From contig OW028576.1 in assembly GCA_932294295.1 (NCBI GenBank), positions 42,368,747-42,432,746 on the forward strand: a stretch of 64,000 bases of DNA, written 5' to 3'. Below, piece by piece: positions 1 through 12,604 of this stretch. A program made the position numbers and the translations under genes. Numbering within the stretch: position 1 is the stretch's first letter; every line of letters begins with the position of its first letter. Under the pieces are notes generated by a model. It was not told where the DNA came from. It made no database searches and saw only the letters and a list, made by a program, of their open reading frames with translations. The stretch is from Alitta virens. Taxonomy: Eukaryota > Annelida > Polychaeta > Phyllodocida > Nereididae.

Positions 1-316
1 TACTTGTGTTGATGGGGTTTCCATAATAAGAGCATCTCAGTTGTGCATGTTATGTCAGTGTGTGTTAAATAATCATGTTTAGCCAATAAAATGGCCGATG
101 TTGTCCACGCCTAAACCACTATCCATGTCTTGTCTTTATTGAGTTAACCATTTTTCATTAAATGTAGACTTTTTTGTCAAATTCAAACAAGTAAATATGT
201 AATATGTAATTATTATAAATAACTATAAGTACTTATATTACCAACAAGTAAAAGTAATTCTATACACCCTTTTCATCTATGTACTAGCAATTAATATTTA
301 TTAATTTAATTTATAG

Positions 317-411
317 CCACATGCTGCGAGTTCTTCCTGGACACTGAAGAAAAGCATAGCACTACAGGTTTCTTGGTAGCTCTTGGTGATGAAACACTAA
401 ATATTATTTGA
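317..411 (+). CDS. Candidate orphan terminal exon, unrecognised
   Basis: An AT-rich tract ending in TTTATAG is followed by an open frame reading roughly (x)TCCEFFLDTEEKHSTT..., through GFLVALGDETLNII, to a TGA at 409-411. Codon use looks like that of a real protein and the acceptor is acceptable, but no upstream exon is visible in the first 300 bases and I do not recognise the protein. It would lie in an intron of, or beyond, the Maelstrom gene on the opposite strand. It could equally be a chance open stretch. Confidence 0.25.
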
Positions 412-988
412 TTAAAAAAAATCGTCCTTTGGTTGAGTTATAATAAGTTTACAACTTGAATAATTTAGCATCAAAAGTATGAAATAGGCAGCATGTCTTC
501 CTGCTGATGATAAACACAAGCTTATTTAGCGGCTTGGCAATTAATTAATGTTCCCCCCCCCCAATAGCGTCCTGCCCCCCTCTATTGTAGTCAATTATTG
601 TTAAAATATTTTACGCATAAGAGTGGCATTTCCCAAAAAATGGACCAGAATAGTCAAATAGCTAGTTTGCTAACTGACAATCTGGGTTAGTTTTATCTAG
701 CCTGGGCTCAGAGCCTCAGAATATGATTAACCTCCCTAACAAGGCCTGCACGATACTGAAACTTTGGGAAACCACCTGGGTCTGTCTCCATAATCAGCTG
801 CTGATGTACTGTACATTTCGATCACTTTAACAAGTCTACTATCAATTATTGACCAATATACATTCAACACACACTCTCTAAACACATCATTAAACATACA
901 CAAAGACAAATTCACTTAATAAAACATACTGTCATTACGCCACAATTTTATTATCAATGACTATGTATATTAATGGTTTAATTAATAC

Positions 989-1123
989 CTTCCATCGTGG
1001 GTGCGCCAGAGGAACAACAGTAGCGATGCCATTTATATGATGTCCTTCCCTTCTAAGCTCTGGAATGAGGTCCTGCATATACCAGTAGAAGCCATTTTTC
1101 ACCTGTTTCTTCTTCTTAGGCAT
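989..1123 (-). CDS. MAEL: Maelstrom homologue, first coding exon (HMG-box start)
   Basis: Maelstrom is a germline piRNA-pathway protein with an N-terminal HMG-like box and a MAEL RNase H-like domain. The exon reads MPKKKKQVKNGFYWYMQDL, then IPELRREGHHINGIATVVPL and AHPRWK. The pattern of a basic start, NxFYxxMQ-xxIPELRR and then ...PxxxxxW is the beginning of the Maelstrom HMG box. After the AAG codon for the last lysine the minus strand shows GTATTAAT, a good donor, so the exon stops at 989. The rest of the gene must lie left of position 1: I found no second exon in 1-988. The start codon at 1121-1123 is the only Met that gives the full box. It is divergently oriented with MRPL17, 478 bp away. 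The family call rests on a short segment, so it is good but not certain. Confidence 0.72.
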
Positions 1124-1600
1124 GGTTGGTTTATCTCTACTTCCTTCACCTACGTAGTCTTCACAGTTTACCGCGTGCAGTCAGTGCAGCTGCAGTCACC
1201 ACGGCATAATGGTTGGTATTTCTTCAGTTATCCGAAATGTGGCGCTGTTGGCACACGTGCTGCCCTGCCATCTAGTGTAATTCTCATAACAAAAATATTT
1301 TATATGGTAAAGTGCAGAATGATAGTAGTAGAACAGCGGATTGCGCTGTAAGTTTCACCAGAATGTACCTCGGATTGAACAAAATATTTATAAGACAAAT
1401 TCCAAATGTTAAGATGCATCTTCTGCCAAATTATTAGTAAACAATGTACAATTTTTTTGTCAGGCAGCTATAGTTTTTATTAGATCTACTATCTACGTAC
1501 TGTTCCTCAACAGCCGTTCCGCGTTTTACAACCTTCACAAAACTCACATGGAGCTTTGACATTGACTTGGTGGCCGGTGTATGACAAAACAGAAGCCAAA
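1124..1600. promoter_or_regulatory. Probable bidirectional promoter between MAEL and MRPL17
   Basis: This 477-bp interval separates two divergently transcribed start codons. It has a higher GC content around 1160-1260 than the surrounding AT-rich DNA. A small upstream ORF (ATG at 1548, stop after three codons) precedes the MRPL17 start, and a second out-of-frame ATG lies at 1581. I see no clear TATA box. Both 5' UTRs must fall inside this interval unless non-coding first exons exist. Confidence 0.5.
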
Positions 1601-3216
1601 ATGTTAAGAATACGATACCGTATGAAGCCTAGACTTATGTCTCATGCAGAGGGAAGAGGCAGTGGACCTCAAGGAAGAATTAACCGCTTGAGAAAAATTG
1701 TGACAGCTTTATTCCGTTATGAGAGAATAGAGGGAAAGTGGTACTATTTGGATGAAGCCAGGGGTTATGCAGAATTGGTGTGTATTCAGTTGATGGCAAT
1801 TAATATAGATTCATTTAATTGCAATTTATTTAACAGGAGTAGATGATTATTTATAGAGGGTACTTAGGGGAAAATGTTTGTAGATAGATAAATTTTATTA
1901 ACACTTGTACATAGTCTAGCAGCAGTGTGTTTGCTGAACTAGGATGTACAATGTATTTATTGAATGCATTGTACAACCTATTGGGGGAAAAACCAGTTGA
2001 GGTGTAAAATCCATATTTTATGTTTATGCCATACTAATTATTAGGATTTTTTGAAACTGGACTGTAATACTGTATATGTATGAGATTATGTTGAGTTATG
2101 ATAATTCCTTGTTTATATAATAATTATTTCATACTTGCATAGACTAATATTAGTAATAAAGTGATTGATAATTTTTAATATTTTTGATAACTGTAACAAT
2201 TTATTTCAGTTGGTCCAGGAAGCTCAGAGACATGGAGACACACACAAGACTACAATGGAATTGACAGATTTTTGGATTTTGGTAATAAGTCATTCTCTCT
2301 AATTTTCTTTCATGAATTACAACTGCCATCACATGCTTTAGCCAACAATTTAATCATTAAACTTACGCATAAAACCAATAAATGACTTGATTCTATGCGT
2401 ATATCGCATGCTCATATTTCCTCTCCCAATTACATTTTGCATGATTGTCTTTGCAATGCGAAAATAACATCACTCGTTAACTAACTTATGATATCTTTGT
2501 TTACAGGAAAAAGATGTCATTCACAAACTCTTCAAAGTTCTAGTTCCGCGTTATAGCACTCATCCAAGCTGCACTCAAATTCACAGACTGCCTGACAAAC
2601 TGCCGGGAGGGGATGTGCTAGGCATATTAGAACTGAAAGGTACGTTTATTACTTAAGAAAATAGGAACCACTTCGAAATATTTGATATAATTTCTTGAAT
2701 TTAAACTCCTGCACATGGTAATTCATGCTATCTCTGAAAGGAGTTCAGTCTATATACAAACTTCAGAACGATTTTATTTTATTGGCAAGGTTCTGGCCAT
2801 CACACTTTGTGTTCGAGTTGACAACAGGGGGAATGTTTTCATGCTGCTTTTAATACTGACAAATTTTCCCTGTGAGCTTTGAATTTTCTCAATGAAAACT
2901 GTAGGGAATTTAGTTCCCATAAATTCCTGGGTACTCTACAAGTTTGCCTAATATGATGTATATTTTGTACTTTTGCTTTTCAGGTAATCCTTGGCCACCA
3001 GTCGTGCAAAAACCTCGAGACAAATCTAACTCACTCGTGAACATTTTACTCGAAGAAGCTCAGAAGGATTACAGACTCAATAAACGACCGAGAGGAGCGT
3101 CTACTTCAAAGAAAGATACAAAATCAAATGAAACGGACTTTTCAAATGTTACTGAACAAATGAAATCTTTGAATATCGAAGAGACATCAAAATCGAAAGA
3201 TGGAACACCAGTGTGA
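1601..3216 (+). CDS. MRPL17: Mitochondrial ribosomal protein bL17m (MRPL17), four exons, complete
   Basis: bL17m is a protein of the large subunit of the mitochondrial ribosome. Coding exons are 1601-1777, 2210-2281, 2507-2639 and 2984-3216; all introns are GT-AG, and the joined frame gives 204 residues and a TGA, a normal length for the family. Exon 1 carries the L17 core (RINRLRKIVTALFRYERIE, then DEARGYAE); exon 2 ends ELTDFWIL; exon 3 has EKDVIHKLFKVLVPRY; exon 4 starts NPWPPVVQKP and continues into a charged low-complexity tail rich in Lys, Ser and Glu. Phases are 0, 0 and 1. The start at 1601 is the first ATG in frame; a Met at 1622 is an alternative. The N-terminal basic stretch (LRIRYRMKPR) could act in mitochondrial import. 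A possible poly(A) signal AATAAA lies near 3365, inside a repeat-like segment. Confidence 0.9.
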
Positions 3217-3745
3217 ATGGATTAAATTGAATACTTGTATATGCTGTTAATTGGAAAGTGTGAATAGAGGAAATTCTTTAATTGTCATGACTGTTTTGAT
3301 TGATTTAAGTCTTTGAAGGCATTGAGCTAGTAGAACTCAGAACTCAGAACAACTTTATTTAACCAATAAAATGTGAAAAATTGTAATTGATTGGGGCCCC
3401 TTATATGACAGTTATCTGTTGCTGGCAAGGGGAGCACCCAGTTAATATTTAAAATAGAAAAATATAAACACGGGCATTCATTAAGAAATGGAGTAAATAA
3501 ATTTTTTTTTTTGTAGTGCACTGAAAAAACAAACGCAAAATATGAAATTTTGTGAATTTTAATTCCCTAAAATGCACAAATCAAAATAATCATTTTCAGT
3601 ACATTAGACAATTTTCTGTTTGTAATTTATAATATGTAAATCTGAAATATACAACATTTTGATTTATTAAAATAAGACCAGGATTTATAATAAGACTTAT
3701 TGTCCTAAAACATGCATAATAACATTAATACAATTTCCTATTTCA
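3217..3745. other. 3' flank of MRPL17 with a recurrent CTCAGAA-type repeat end
   Basis: AT-rich, no gene seen. Near 3336-3356 it contains ACTCAGAACTCAGAACAAC followed by TTTATT. The same motif recurs near 24418-24450 and 57086-57112, and its complement (ATTCTGAGTTCT) near 21660 and 30162. It looks like the shared short tail of one non-LTR retrotransposon or SINE family. Confidence 0.4.
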
Positions 3746-3749
3746 TATA

Positions 3750-4250
3750 CAGTACTGGGCAAAATTATTAGAATATCCATTCCAAATTAACAAATGCTTT
3801 ATAAGTACGCCATAAGGCGACAGTTTTTCGATCTTTCATTTCTCGACACCGCCGGCCAAACCTTTGCAGTGCCGCTCAATTAATAAATCAACAATTGTCT
3901 GGGCAAATATGTGTATTGCATCTCGAAGTATCACATCACCTGTGTTAATTTATGAAAAAAAAAACACTTTCTGGGGATTTTTTTAATTTTCCGACCGACC
4001 GTCTCATAAAAAACAGGCCGAGAAAGTTCCGAGAAACGTAAGATAAAAAAAGCTTGGCCTAACAAACAATACAATGAAAATCTACAATGAGTATTGTGAT
4101 GTAATGCTTTATTAAGTACGCCATAAGGCGACGGTTTTTTGATCTTTCGTTCTCATTAATTATTGCTTTTGCTGACTGATCATATAATGCTTTGAAAAAA
4201 AGCAGCTTTTTTCTTAAATGTTCTGATAATTTTGCCCATTATTATTTGAT
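3750..4250. mobile_element. MITE-like element, Tc1/mariner-type ends (tentative)
   Basis: The left end has ACTGGGCAAAATTATTAGAA and the right end, near 4219-4244, has TTCTGATAATTTTGCCCA, an imperfect inverted pair about 490 bp apart. A 40-bp direct repeat containing CGCCATAAGGCGAC lies near both ends (about 3808 and 4108). No coding capacity. Superfamily assignment is inferred from the ends only. Confidence 0.5.
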
Positions 4251-6859
4251 ATATCAAGTACAATTTGCTCTCTATAACTAACAGACTAACTTGGAACATC
4301 GATATATCTTATATTGCTATCTATTTCATTTATAGTAAATCATATAATTTGGACATATATAATTGTAAACATATTTATTTGTATATGTCACAGCCTTAAT
4401 TCACAGCCTTCGACAGCCTACAAAATAATTTTAATTCACAGCCGCAATTATAATACTTGAACGGACTAATCACAAGATTCTTAATTTACTAATTACGAGA
4501 AGTCAAATATCTATTTGACGTTAGTTGAAAAATATTAGCTGCTAATTAACCAACTGCTCATGCTACTAAATGACATATTAATATATCTATAATTTTTATA
4601 AATATAATACTAAATCATTAACAATAGCTTGGAAAACAGCATTAAATGAACGGGTAATCATCAGATTATGCACAGGAAAAAAAGTGATTGAAGAAAATAA
4701 ATTATTGAACTTTAAACAAACTTTTAATTATTTAAATAGGTTAATACAGATTTTATTTAAAAAAGGTTAGTTAAAAATTTTTTTTTTTAATTGGGTAATT
4801 TGTAGAAAATCAGTTTTTTCTGGTAAATCATAAAAAAACATCTTAGTAAAACAATAAAATGGATAAATTAATTTTTTTAATGAGTATTTTTTTTATGTGT
4901 AAGACTTTTTATCTCTATAATAAAAAAAATTTGCCCATCTTTTTTGCAAAACTGAGCTACACATTTAGTAATCCCATGAGCAATATTTTGTAAGTCGTCA
5001 ATTTAAAAAACAAAACAAAAAAAAACAATTTAATACATCTATAGATGAAATGCAGATCATAAAACTACAACAATCTAAGGCTATTGCTACTTTTAATTTT
5101 GCTGTTCACACTGCACTGTATATACGATATACAATCTAACAATTGTTAACATTATATTAAGCTAATTTCTATTAAGCTAATTTCTAAGTGTAATTTTCAA
5201 GAGCACATAGCAGAACATCACAACTTTGCACAAAAAGTTGTTGTAATTGTAAAAAATAATACCTTTAATAATTTAACAACAGCAGAAATTGTAAGAGTTT
5301 AAATATATATGGCCAGAGTGAGTATTTTAGTTCACAGCTAATTGAAGGCCATTGTTTTCCACCAGGGGGAGTAATAGTACCTGCCTCCTAGTGGCCACAA
5401 TGAATATAAGAGTAAGGCTGGATTTCATAATTAGGCAAATAGTTGGCAAAATAGTTTGGGTTAGAAGCTGCCTCAACTAGATAGCGCACTAATTGTTTTG
5501 CTATGTATATAAGTATATGAACATTAGTCTATTCAAATTGCGCGCCTTGATAATGTATTAAAATTTCACCAGGTGGCTGCAGTGACAAAGCGCCACCTTG
5601 TGGAATACATGAATACAATTAGAATGTTCCGAAGAGCAGATACACACCACTGTAGTGACACTACCTTTTGACCTAAAGGTGTTGGATCTTACTTGAAAAA
5701 TAGCAGAGAAGTAGGTGTACTAAATTGCTACTTATTTGAAAAGTAGGTAATTGTGACCTACTGTGAGTTGATCTAATATTACCCTCGCCTACTAGCACTT
5801 AGCTAGGGGGTAACTGGTGGTCTTTAGCTTAACTAGCAGATGTGTCGTAATATTGCCACACCAGATGGCAGAGAATCCAGGCAGCCATAGCACAAGATGC
5901 TTAAGTTATGAGTTTGATTGACTAGACTGTCCACCTTCTTCTAGAGCTCTTTTATTTATGGGATATCATAATGCTGTAAGCTTGGGTGGCCTAGTGCACA
6001 CGCAGTGCCATGGGGCCTCTGATAGCTCCTCACACTAAAAGAATAAAAAAGGGTGATTTTGTTCTAGGGTTATTCAACTTCATTCACTGGGGAGAAAACC
6101 AGAGAGCACTGAAGCAGATAAAGAACAGTTAGATGACGTCATAATTTGTACACAATGAATGACATCACTGAATAGATGACATCAAACAATTGTTATCTGC
6201 TTCAGTGGCACACACTTCTGGTTATACTTTCCCCATTGACTATCCATGCCGGTCATAGATGTTGAAATCGCACATGATTGGTCCCATAGGGCGTGTAAGT
6301 TACGACCAAAGTAGCGTCAATTTGCAGTGCAATCCACGCTGTTGCTGTACTTTTGGGACCCAACTCCGCTGTATTCGAATTAGGCGAGCGATCGGACAAG
6401 ACAAAATAAGAACAATCGGACATTTTTCAATGGAATAACGCATGTATCAGTCATCAGAAGAATCGGCAATAGCGTTTTCGTGACAAAATCGCTCACTGAT
6501 CAATGTTTTATCAAAATAGCACGTAATTAAACAAGATTATTAGCGGTCAATTACTCGCCTCACTTCACGGGCAAATTTCTCAAATTGCAAGCGACCTAAA
6601 GCTCAAATTTTTGGCGTTTGTCTTGCTATAAAAGTTGCTTTTTCTTGGGGAACCAAAATAATGAGTTGTCAAGCTGTTATTATTTAGCTATCCATTTATC
6701 CTTATTCAGCCCCCTCCATGCAATTTCAATGACAATGTTCTGGACGCAGTTCTGGAAGTAGATTTTCCTGCTCTCAAATGCACGCGAGCAAAATGAACTT
6801 ACACGCTCTAGTGTCCCATTATTGCATCATTAGCACGACAGCTTTTTCATCATCTAACT
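4251..6859. other. Gene-free AT-rich intergenic stretch
   Basis: No supported exon on either strand between the MITE and the 3' end of the Ebony-like gene. The DNA is very AT-rich to about 5320 with many poly-A/T tracts, then of ordinary composition. I see no repeat with clear boundaries. Confidence 0.6.
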
Positions 6860-9800
6860 TCATTTCTGTTGAGGTGTCAGTCGTTTTGTCATCGCTTTGA
6901 TGAAGTAGTTCTCAGGAGCCATCTTGAAAGGGAAGCCTTCATTCCATACGAATGACTTGACATGGAGTGTGTTCTCCACGGTGTAATTAAAAACCCTTTC
7001 AGCAACAGTCTGTAAATTAGAATAAATCAATTCATGCCAAGTGCTTTTAAGCAATATCAAATTATCAGCAATGACAAAAGAGAGCTGGAAAGTGGAATTG
7101 TCTGTTACATTTACCTTTTTGGGTTATATATAAGTTCCTTTAACATAAACTAGGAGTTCATGGTACTAAATTATATACCATGATCTAGTTAAGGCAATTG
7201 CCAGCTGATCATGACATTACAGATTTGAATCTCCACCATGCATTGGAGGGGTAGGGCAAATTATTCACACAACCACTGCCTAACACTTGTCAGGTGTAAA
7301 GGGTACTTGGCGCAAGGCAATCACAATGATCAAGGCTGAATGTAAAATTAGCAGACCTGTGCATTACATATAAACTTGCCAGGGTATCAAACCCGGGATT
7401 CTTATCAGAGTTGACTACACTGCTCTCCAAAAATATTATAATTTTCACCGCTGGAGTGGTTTAAATACTAGACAATCCAAAACTAAGTATTTTTTTTTTT
7501 CAAATGTGTATAGTATATTACCATGGTAACTGGATGAGAGTTCACAGTAACAATGCCATGATAGCCGCGTTTCTTCGCAAGGTCAAGCAACTTTGTTTCC
7601 ATCATGTGAAGCAGCGACAAGGACAGTCCATCGGGCAGGGAAGGGTCCACAGCATTTAGCAAACAGTCAATCCACCTGTGAATAAAACAATACAATATGT
7701 ATCTGATGTACAAAGACTTTTCCCGCAACTGTATTTTCATATCTTGATTCATTTGCAATATTTTACTTTTTGTCATTGACATTCAACATGGCTTCTGGTG
7801 GAATGATATCTAACAAAATTGGTTTGACTTCTGAGTCTGACTCTAAAATATTCTTTTAATAGAACATTCAGCAATTTGGTTGGAATACATCCTAATCCTG
7901 TAAAAAAAGAAAAGAATAAAAGCAGAAAGAATTATCAAATGGTCACACTTTTCCGAAGAGTTGATTAACTTTTCTTTCACTGGATTCTCCACTGCGTCAT
8001 TGATTTCTGCCACTTCCTCCTTATCAAAGTGAGGATCAATCTTTGTATTCACGTCAAGCGAAATGGTTGCTGCGACAACGGTGCCATTTTGCTCCAATCT
8101 CTTGCTTTCCTTGTCATTCGAGTCCGTATCTTGCAGATTTGAAGATATTGATTTGACCACAAAGAATGACAATTTGTCTGCTATGACTTCATTCCAAATG
8201 CTGACCATCAAACTTTCAAAAGATTCCACAGTCGTCCCGGCGATAACATCTAGTGGATTCTTTTCAACAAACCCCCTCGCCATGAGGTCAATTATTTCTT
8301 GTTTGCGTGAATCATCCGTCAGATCAACTATTTCATATCCTGTCAGATCATCTTGTAACAAATCTCTATCAATGTCAAGGTCATCAGTCTTATTGCTTTT
8401 TTTGCTCGATTCAGCAAGTACACCAAGAGATGGTGCTCCAAGCAGGTGGCTGACCTTGATCCGAAATCCAAGGTCATTCAAACGAACAACAATGGCGACA
8501 GCAGCGAGTGAATTTCCTCCCACATCAGAGAAGCTCAATGACGGTTCTAACAAAGATTCCGGAACACCAAGTTCACTTGCAATGACGTATAGAAAGAGAC
8601 GATAGTGGTCCACCTCGAGGTCATTTTCAAGGTCATTTTCAAGGTTGTATGATGTCACCTCACAGAGTTCTGTGTAGAGCCGCTTCAGAGCGATGCGGTC
8701 AACCTACAACAGAGATGTAACCAATATATTTTGAATATGCCAGTGATGCAATGGCCCAATCATTTTGGACTGTCAGAAAGTGTTTGTTTATACATTTTTA
8801 TGACTGGATTTCATGAGTGGGGCTGTTTTAGAGACGGCATATGCAAAAAACTGTTGCTGGACAATGACCCCATTATAAGCCAGCTCATTAAAAAAATCCG
8901 ATTGTGTGGTTGCCCGGATTTTAATTTGGACAGTAAAAATGACCACCATAGCTAAAGAAACTGCATAGATTAATTAAAAAACCATCAGATTACCTTTCCT
9001 GTTTGTGGTTGAAGAGGTATTGCTTCTAAGCGTACCAGTATTGGCAACATGTACGACGGAAGCCGTTTCTTAATACTGCGTAGAAGTGTCTTTCGTGTTG
9101 GAAATGACCGGGTGTTGGTCGTGTAGAATGCAACGACGATATTCCCAGAACGACAAGGACACGTTATGACACTGACGTCATCAATGGAAGGAACCTCTTC
9201 CAAGACCTGTTCTATTTCTCTGAGGTTGATTCTGTGACCTCTGATCTTGATCTGAAAATTAGGATTAAGTGTTATTACTGGTGGGGTATCCTGGAGTTCA
9301 CATTGTGGACAGGTGCGAGAGATTTTTCGCGAATACTTCAAAGACACAGGCCTTTCGCAATCCCTTTCTGATTTTATTACAGGGGTTTGTTTAGGGGAGT
9401 AGCTCACTTTTGAGAGAAGTGGAGAAATCTCCCCATCAAAACAGACCTACAGGTAACCCTGACTGGCACAATAATACAATGTATACAAAAAAATATAATG
9501 AGACACTCAAGGTAGAATGAACAGTGGGTCTCTGAGAGTTACATAACATGATTGCAAATCTTTCACAGAGATCCTGTTTATTTCATAGGAATCCAATACG
9601 TCATGGGTTTGAGTATGTATGAATAATGCAAGTCAAATAGTGTATGCTATTCTTCAGAAACATACCTGCGAGTCTTGTCGACCTTGGTAAATGACACAAC
9701 CATTGCGCAACACTCCGTAATCACCAGGTCGGTACATAATGGGGAAGGTCGTGCTGAATGGATTCAGTTCAAAGCAATCTGTGTTTTCGTCCGATGTTAT

Positions 9801-11156
9801 GTAGTTGCCAATGATATTCAATCCAGCCAAGAATATCTCACCTACTTCGCCCTCAGCTAGAGGTTGATGCTGTTCATTTAAGATGTATACATCGTTATTG
9901 TCAACTGGTTTGCCAACAGCGATGTAGCCATCATGAACGTTTTGTGTGACATCATCAATTCCTGTGTACATCATGTAGGTGATGTCACCAGTTGTTTCTG
10001 TGCTACCGTATAAATTGACAAGACGAATGTTGGGACACTTTTCAAAGAATGTTATTGCAAGGTTAGGTGGTAGTGCTTCTCCGCTACAAATGACAGTGTT
10101 CAGGCTTTGTAACCTATTGACATCAGTATAGGTGATGATGTTTTGTAACAGAGATGGCACAAGGATTATCCGCGTCACTTTTTCTTGGTGAAGAATATCC
10201 ACAAAGGCGTCAGGATCTTTGACGATGAATCTGGGCACCACAACTAAAGTTCGCCCAGCTAGAAGACATCCTAAGATTTCCGTCAGGGAATCGACAAATA
10301 GCAGTGAGGTCTTATGACAACCGATGTCATCGTCTTGCCATGGAAGAGTCCTCCATTGCCATTCGAGTCGATTAATCAAGTTGTTTTGCCGTATCGCGAC
10401 ACCTTTTGGCATCCCTGTACTGCCTGATGTATACAAAATACAAAGAACAGCTTGGCTGACATCCTTGCTTTCTATGATATCCCAATCTCCTTCAGTATCC
10501 TCATCAGTGACAACAGCATCAAGAATAATGTCCACATCAATAAGGATTATCAAATCATTCAGATCTTTGATGTATCTCAAATAGTCATCACCTTGGTAAA
10601 GTAGGACAGATGCACCACTGTCGCGCAGAATGTGTCGAATGCGATCTTTTGGTAAGACTCTGTCTAATGGAACATAAATCACTTCCAACTTAATCAGAGC
10701 GAGGATTGTGATAATCCTGTCATCATTTTCTGGTATAAAGACGGCAACAATTTTCTGACCAAGGTGTCCATTTGAACGAGGTTTGCTTATGATTTGATTT
10801 AAATGAGAGGCGAGGATGTTTGATTTCTTTTCAATCTCATTAAAAGTCATGGACCCATCTTTTGTAACAACTGCTACTTGGTCTTTTACACCATCTTTTT
10901 CTAACAACCTCTTCCATATTGTGTTCAAATCTTTCCATTTATAGTCGATAATTTTGCTGCGTAAAATTGACTGCGGTTCTGATAACAAACCACTGGAGCT
11001 GTCTTCATCTGTAGATGGATCTTTTGAACTACTGCCTTCATCTGTGCTCCCCTTTTTGTGACCATTTTGTAAAATAACTATTTCACCATGATCGTTGCTC
11101 TTTTCATTTGTCACCTTCTTAGAGGTTACTATAACCTCATAATCCTCATCAGACAT
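6860..11156 (-). CDS. ebony: Ebony-like beta-alanyl amine synthase (A-PCP-amine selection), six exons
   Basis: Ebony-type enzymes adenylate beta-alanine, load it on a carrier domain and couple it to an amine such as dopamine or histamine. Exons on the minus strand: 11156-9666, 9251-8994, 8703 to about 7955, about 7852-7767, 7675-7522 and 7009-6860. Exon 1 (497 codons) has an acidic Ser-rich leader of about 60 residues and then the adenylation domain: A3 LYTSGSTGMPKGV at 241-253, A5 NLYGSTE at 382-388, A7 YRPGDYG at 475-481. Exon 2 gives A8 (KIRGHRIN) and the A10 lysine (LQPQTGK). Exon 3 has the carrier site DVGGNSLA (phosphopantetheine Ser near residue 648) and then EIVDLTDDSRKQEIIDLMAR, which begins the C-terminal domain that in fly Ebony has a GNAT-like fold and picks the amine. 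Exons 5 and 6 continue it (LAKKRGYHGIVTVNS) and end PQQK-stop. All splice phases agree except the exon 3/4 junction, where the donor is unresolved and the intron would be only about 50-120 bp. The predicted length, about 950 residues, fits Ebony (fly about 880). Substrate is inferred, not shown. Confidence 0.85.
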
Positions 11157-11195
11157 GATGCAAACTCACTTCATCTTCCTATTCATCCAACTTTT

Positions 11196-11460
11196 CCTTT
11201 TGTAATTGTCCTTACATCAATATTATTCAACCTCATCTTAGTTGTTGATTCTTCTGTATATGCAACTGCTTTATACCATTTTATCACATTTTGTCCTTAC
11301 ATTGCCTCCTCGCTTACAAATTGTCCTGCAATTTATCCTTAAGAGTATACCTGTCCTGACATCACCTTCTCTATGGCAATTTGTCCTGTGATCTATCCTT
11401 AGGTGTGTACTTGTCCTTACATCCCTTTCACTGTTGCTATTTGTCCTGCTATCTGGAGTG
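11196..11460. repeat. 60-bp imperfect tandem repeat upstream of the Ebony-like gene
   Basis: Motifs TTGTCCTGCAATTTATCCTT at 11321, TTGTCCTGTG at 11381 and TTGTCCTGCT at 11441 recur with an exact 60-bp period. Because 60 is a multiple of three, the minus strand reads as a 20-residue repeat (REGDVRT...LRI, SERDVRT...LRI, RGGNVRT) in an open frame from 11531 to a stop at 11271. It is 115 bp upstream of the Ebony-like ATG. It may be 5' UTR or plain minisatellite; I see no good donor that joins it to the gene. Confidence 0.6.
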
Positions 11461-11534
11461 GCTGGCTGGGCGCTGTTTACAATTGGTTGGCTGGACTTTT
11501 TTCTTTCATTGCGAGCACCGATTAGCCTCAAGAC

Positions 11535-12600
11535 AAAATCAATGCCAAGTACTCTCCTGACTGCAGCCGAATCGTAAAGGCTGGCTTATTGCGATCGAAG
11601 TCTTAATGCCAATGCATACTCAGTCTGAAAGACAATACAAAGATCAATCAGATTAGAATGACAAAGCAGCTTTAGCAAACAGAAACAATACAGCTTAAAT
11701 GTAACTTATTGTAACTAAGTTTTGTGCATGATTATGGTTTTACAATAGTTATAAAACAAAATTAACTCCATTTATTATTCTTTCCAGTACAAAGTTATAA
11801 GTTGTTGCTTCATTCCTCCCTATTAAAACAATCTCATCGTTAAGGTTTTTGGACCAAACTTTATTATTACTGCAGTTTACTTCACCACTAAGGCTAATAA
11901 AGTTTGACTATTATCAGAATGCAAAGTTCGATAGATGTTGAAAATAAAACAATTATATAAGTATGTAGTTAAATGTACCTACTAAATTCTGCAAATCTTT
12001 ACACTGGTATGGTAACTTATTCCCAAGTATTCTAAAATCTCACAAGAACAGCTTTTGTTCTGCTGAACAAAGAGCATTTTAGGTTGAGGTATTGCTGCTG
12101 AAAGGCCTGTCAAATCTGACAAAAATCTTGAAATATGGGAGCTGCAACAGTGTGTCCTGACTGTGTATCAAAGAATGTCACAAAATATAGAGAGCTAATG
12201 GTATTCTATCATGCAATGAAACGGAGTTCTTTTGTTCTTATTCATGGTTGTTTATTGGGGGCCCCGCTGATATGCTACCACTCCATGCATAGCATTGCAT
12301 ACAATGGAGCTTAGGTTACATAGCAACCGAGTGTTACCATGGAGAAGGAACTCTATCTCATAACATACACTGTACTCTGAATGATTAATGCAGTAGTGCA
12401 ATATTTATTGACTTGTATTGAGCTTATTTCTTCCTCAGCTTGCAACAAAACTCCATTCTGACTTCGTTTTGTGGCCTATACCATTGTTTCCGTTGTTTCT
12501 TTGATACAGTCGGATTCAGTTTAGCGAATATTTAGGACGGCCATAAAGTGTTCGTTATAACCGGTTTTCATTGTGTGGATATGGTTGAAAAGAAAGGCAA
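11535..12600. other. Upstream region of the Ebony-like gene, no exon seen
   Basis: Ordinary AT-rich DNA that would contain the promoter of the minus-strand Ebony-like gene. No promoter motif stands out and no supported ORF was found. Confidence 0.5.
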
Positions 12601-12604
12601 AAAT

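Noticed and set aside
8063..8605. 180-codon plus-strand frame
   Set aside because: Antisense shadow of Ebony-like exon 3.
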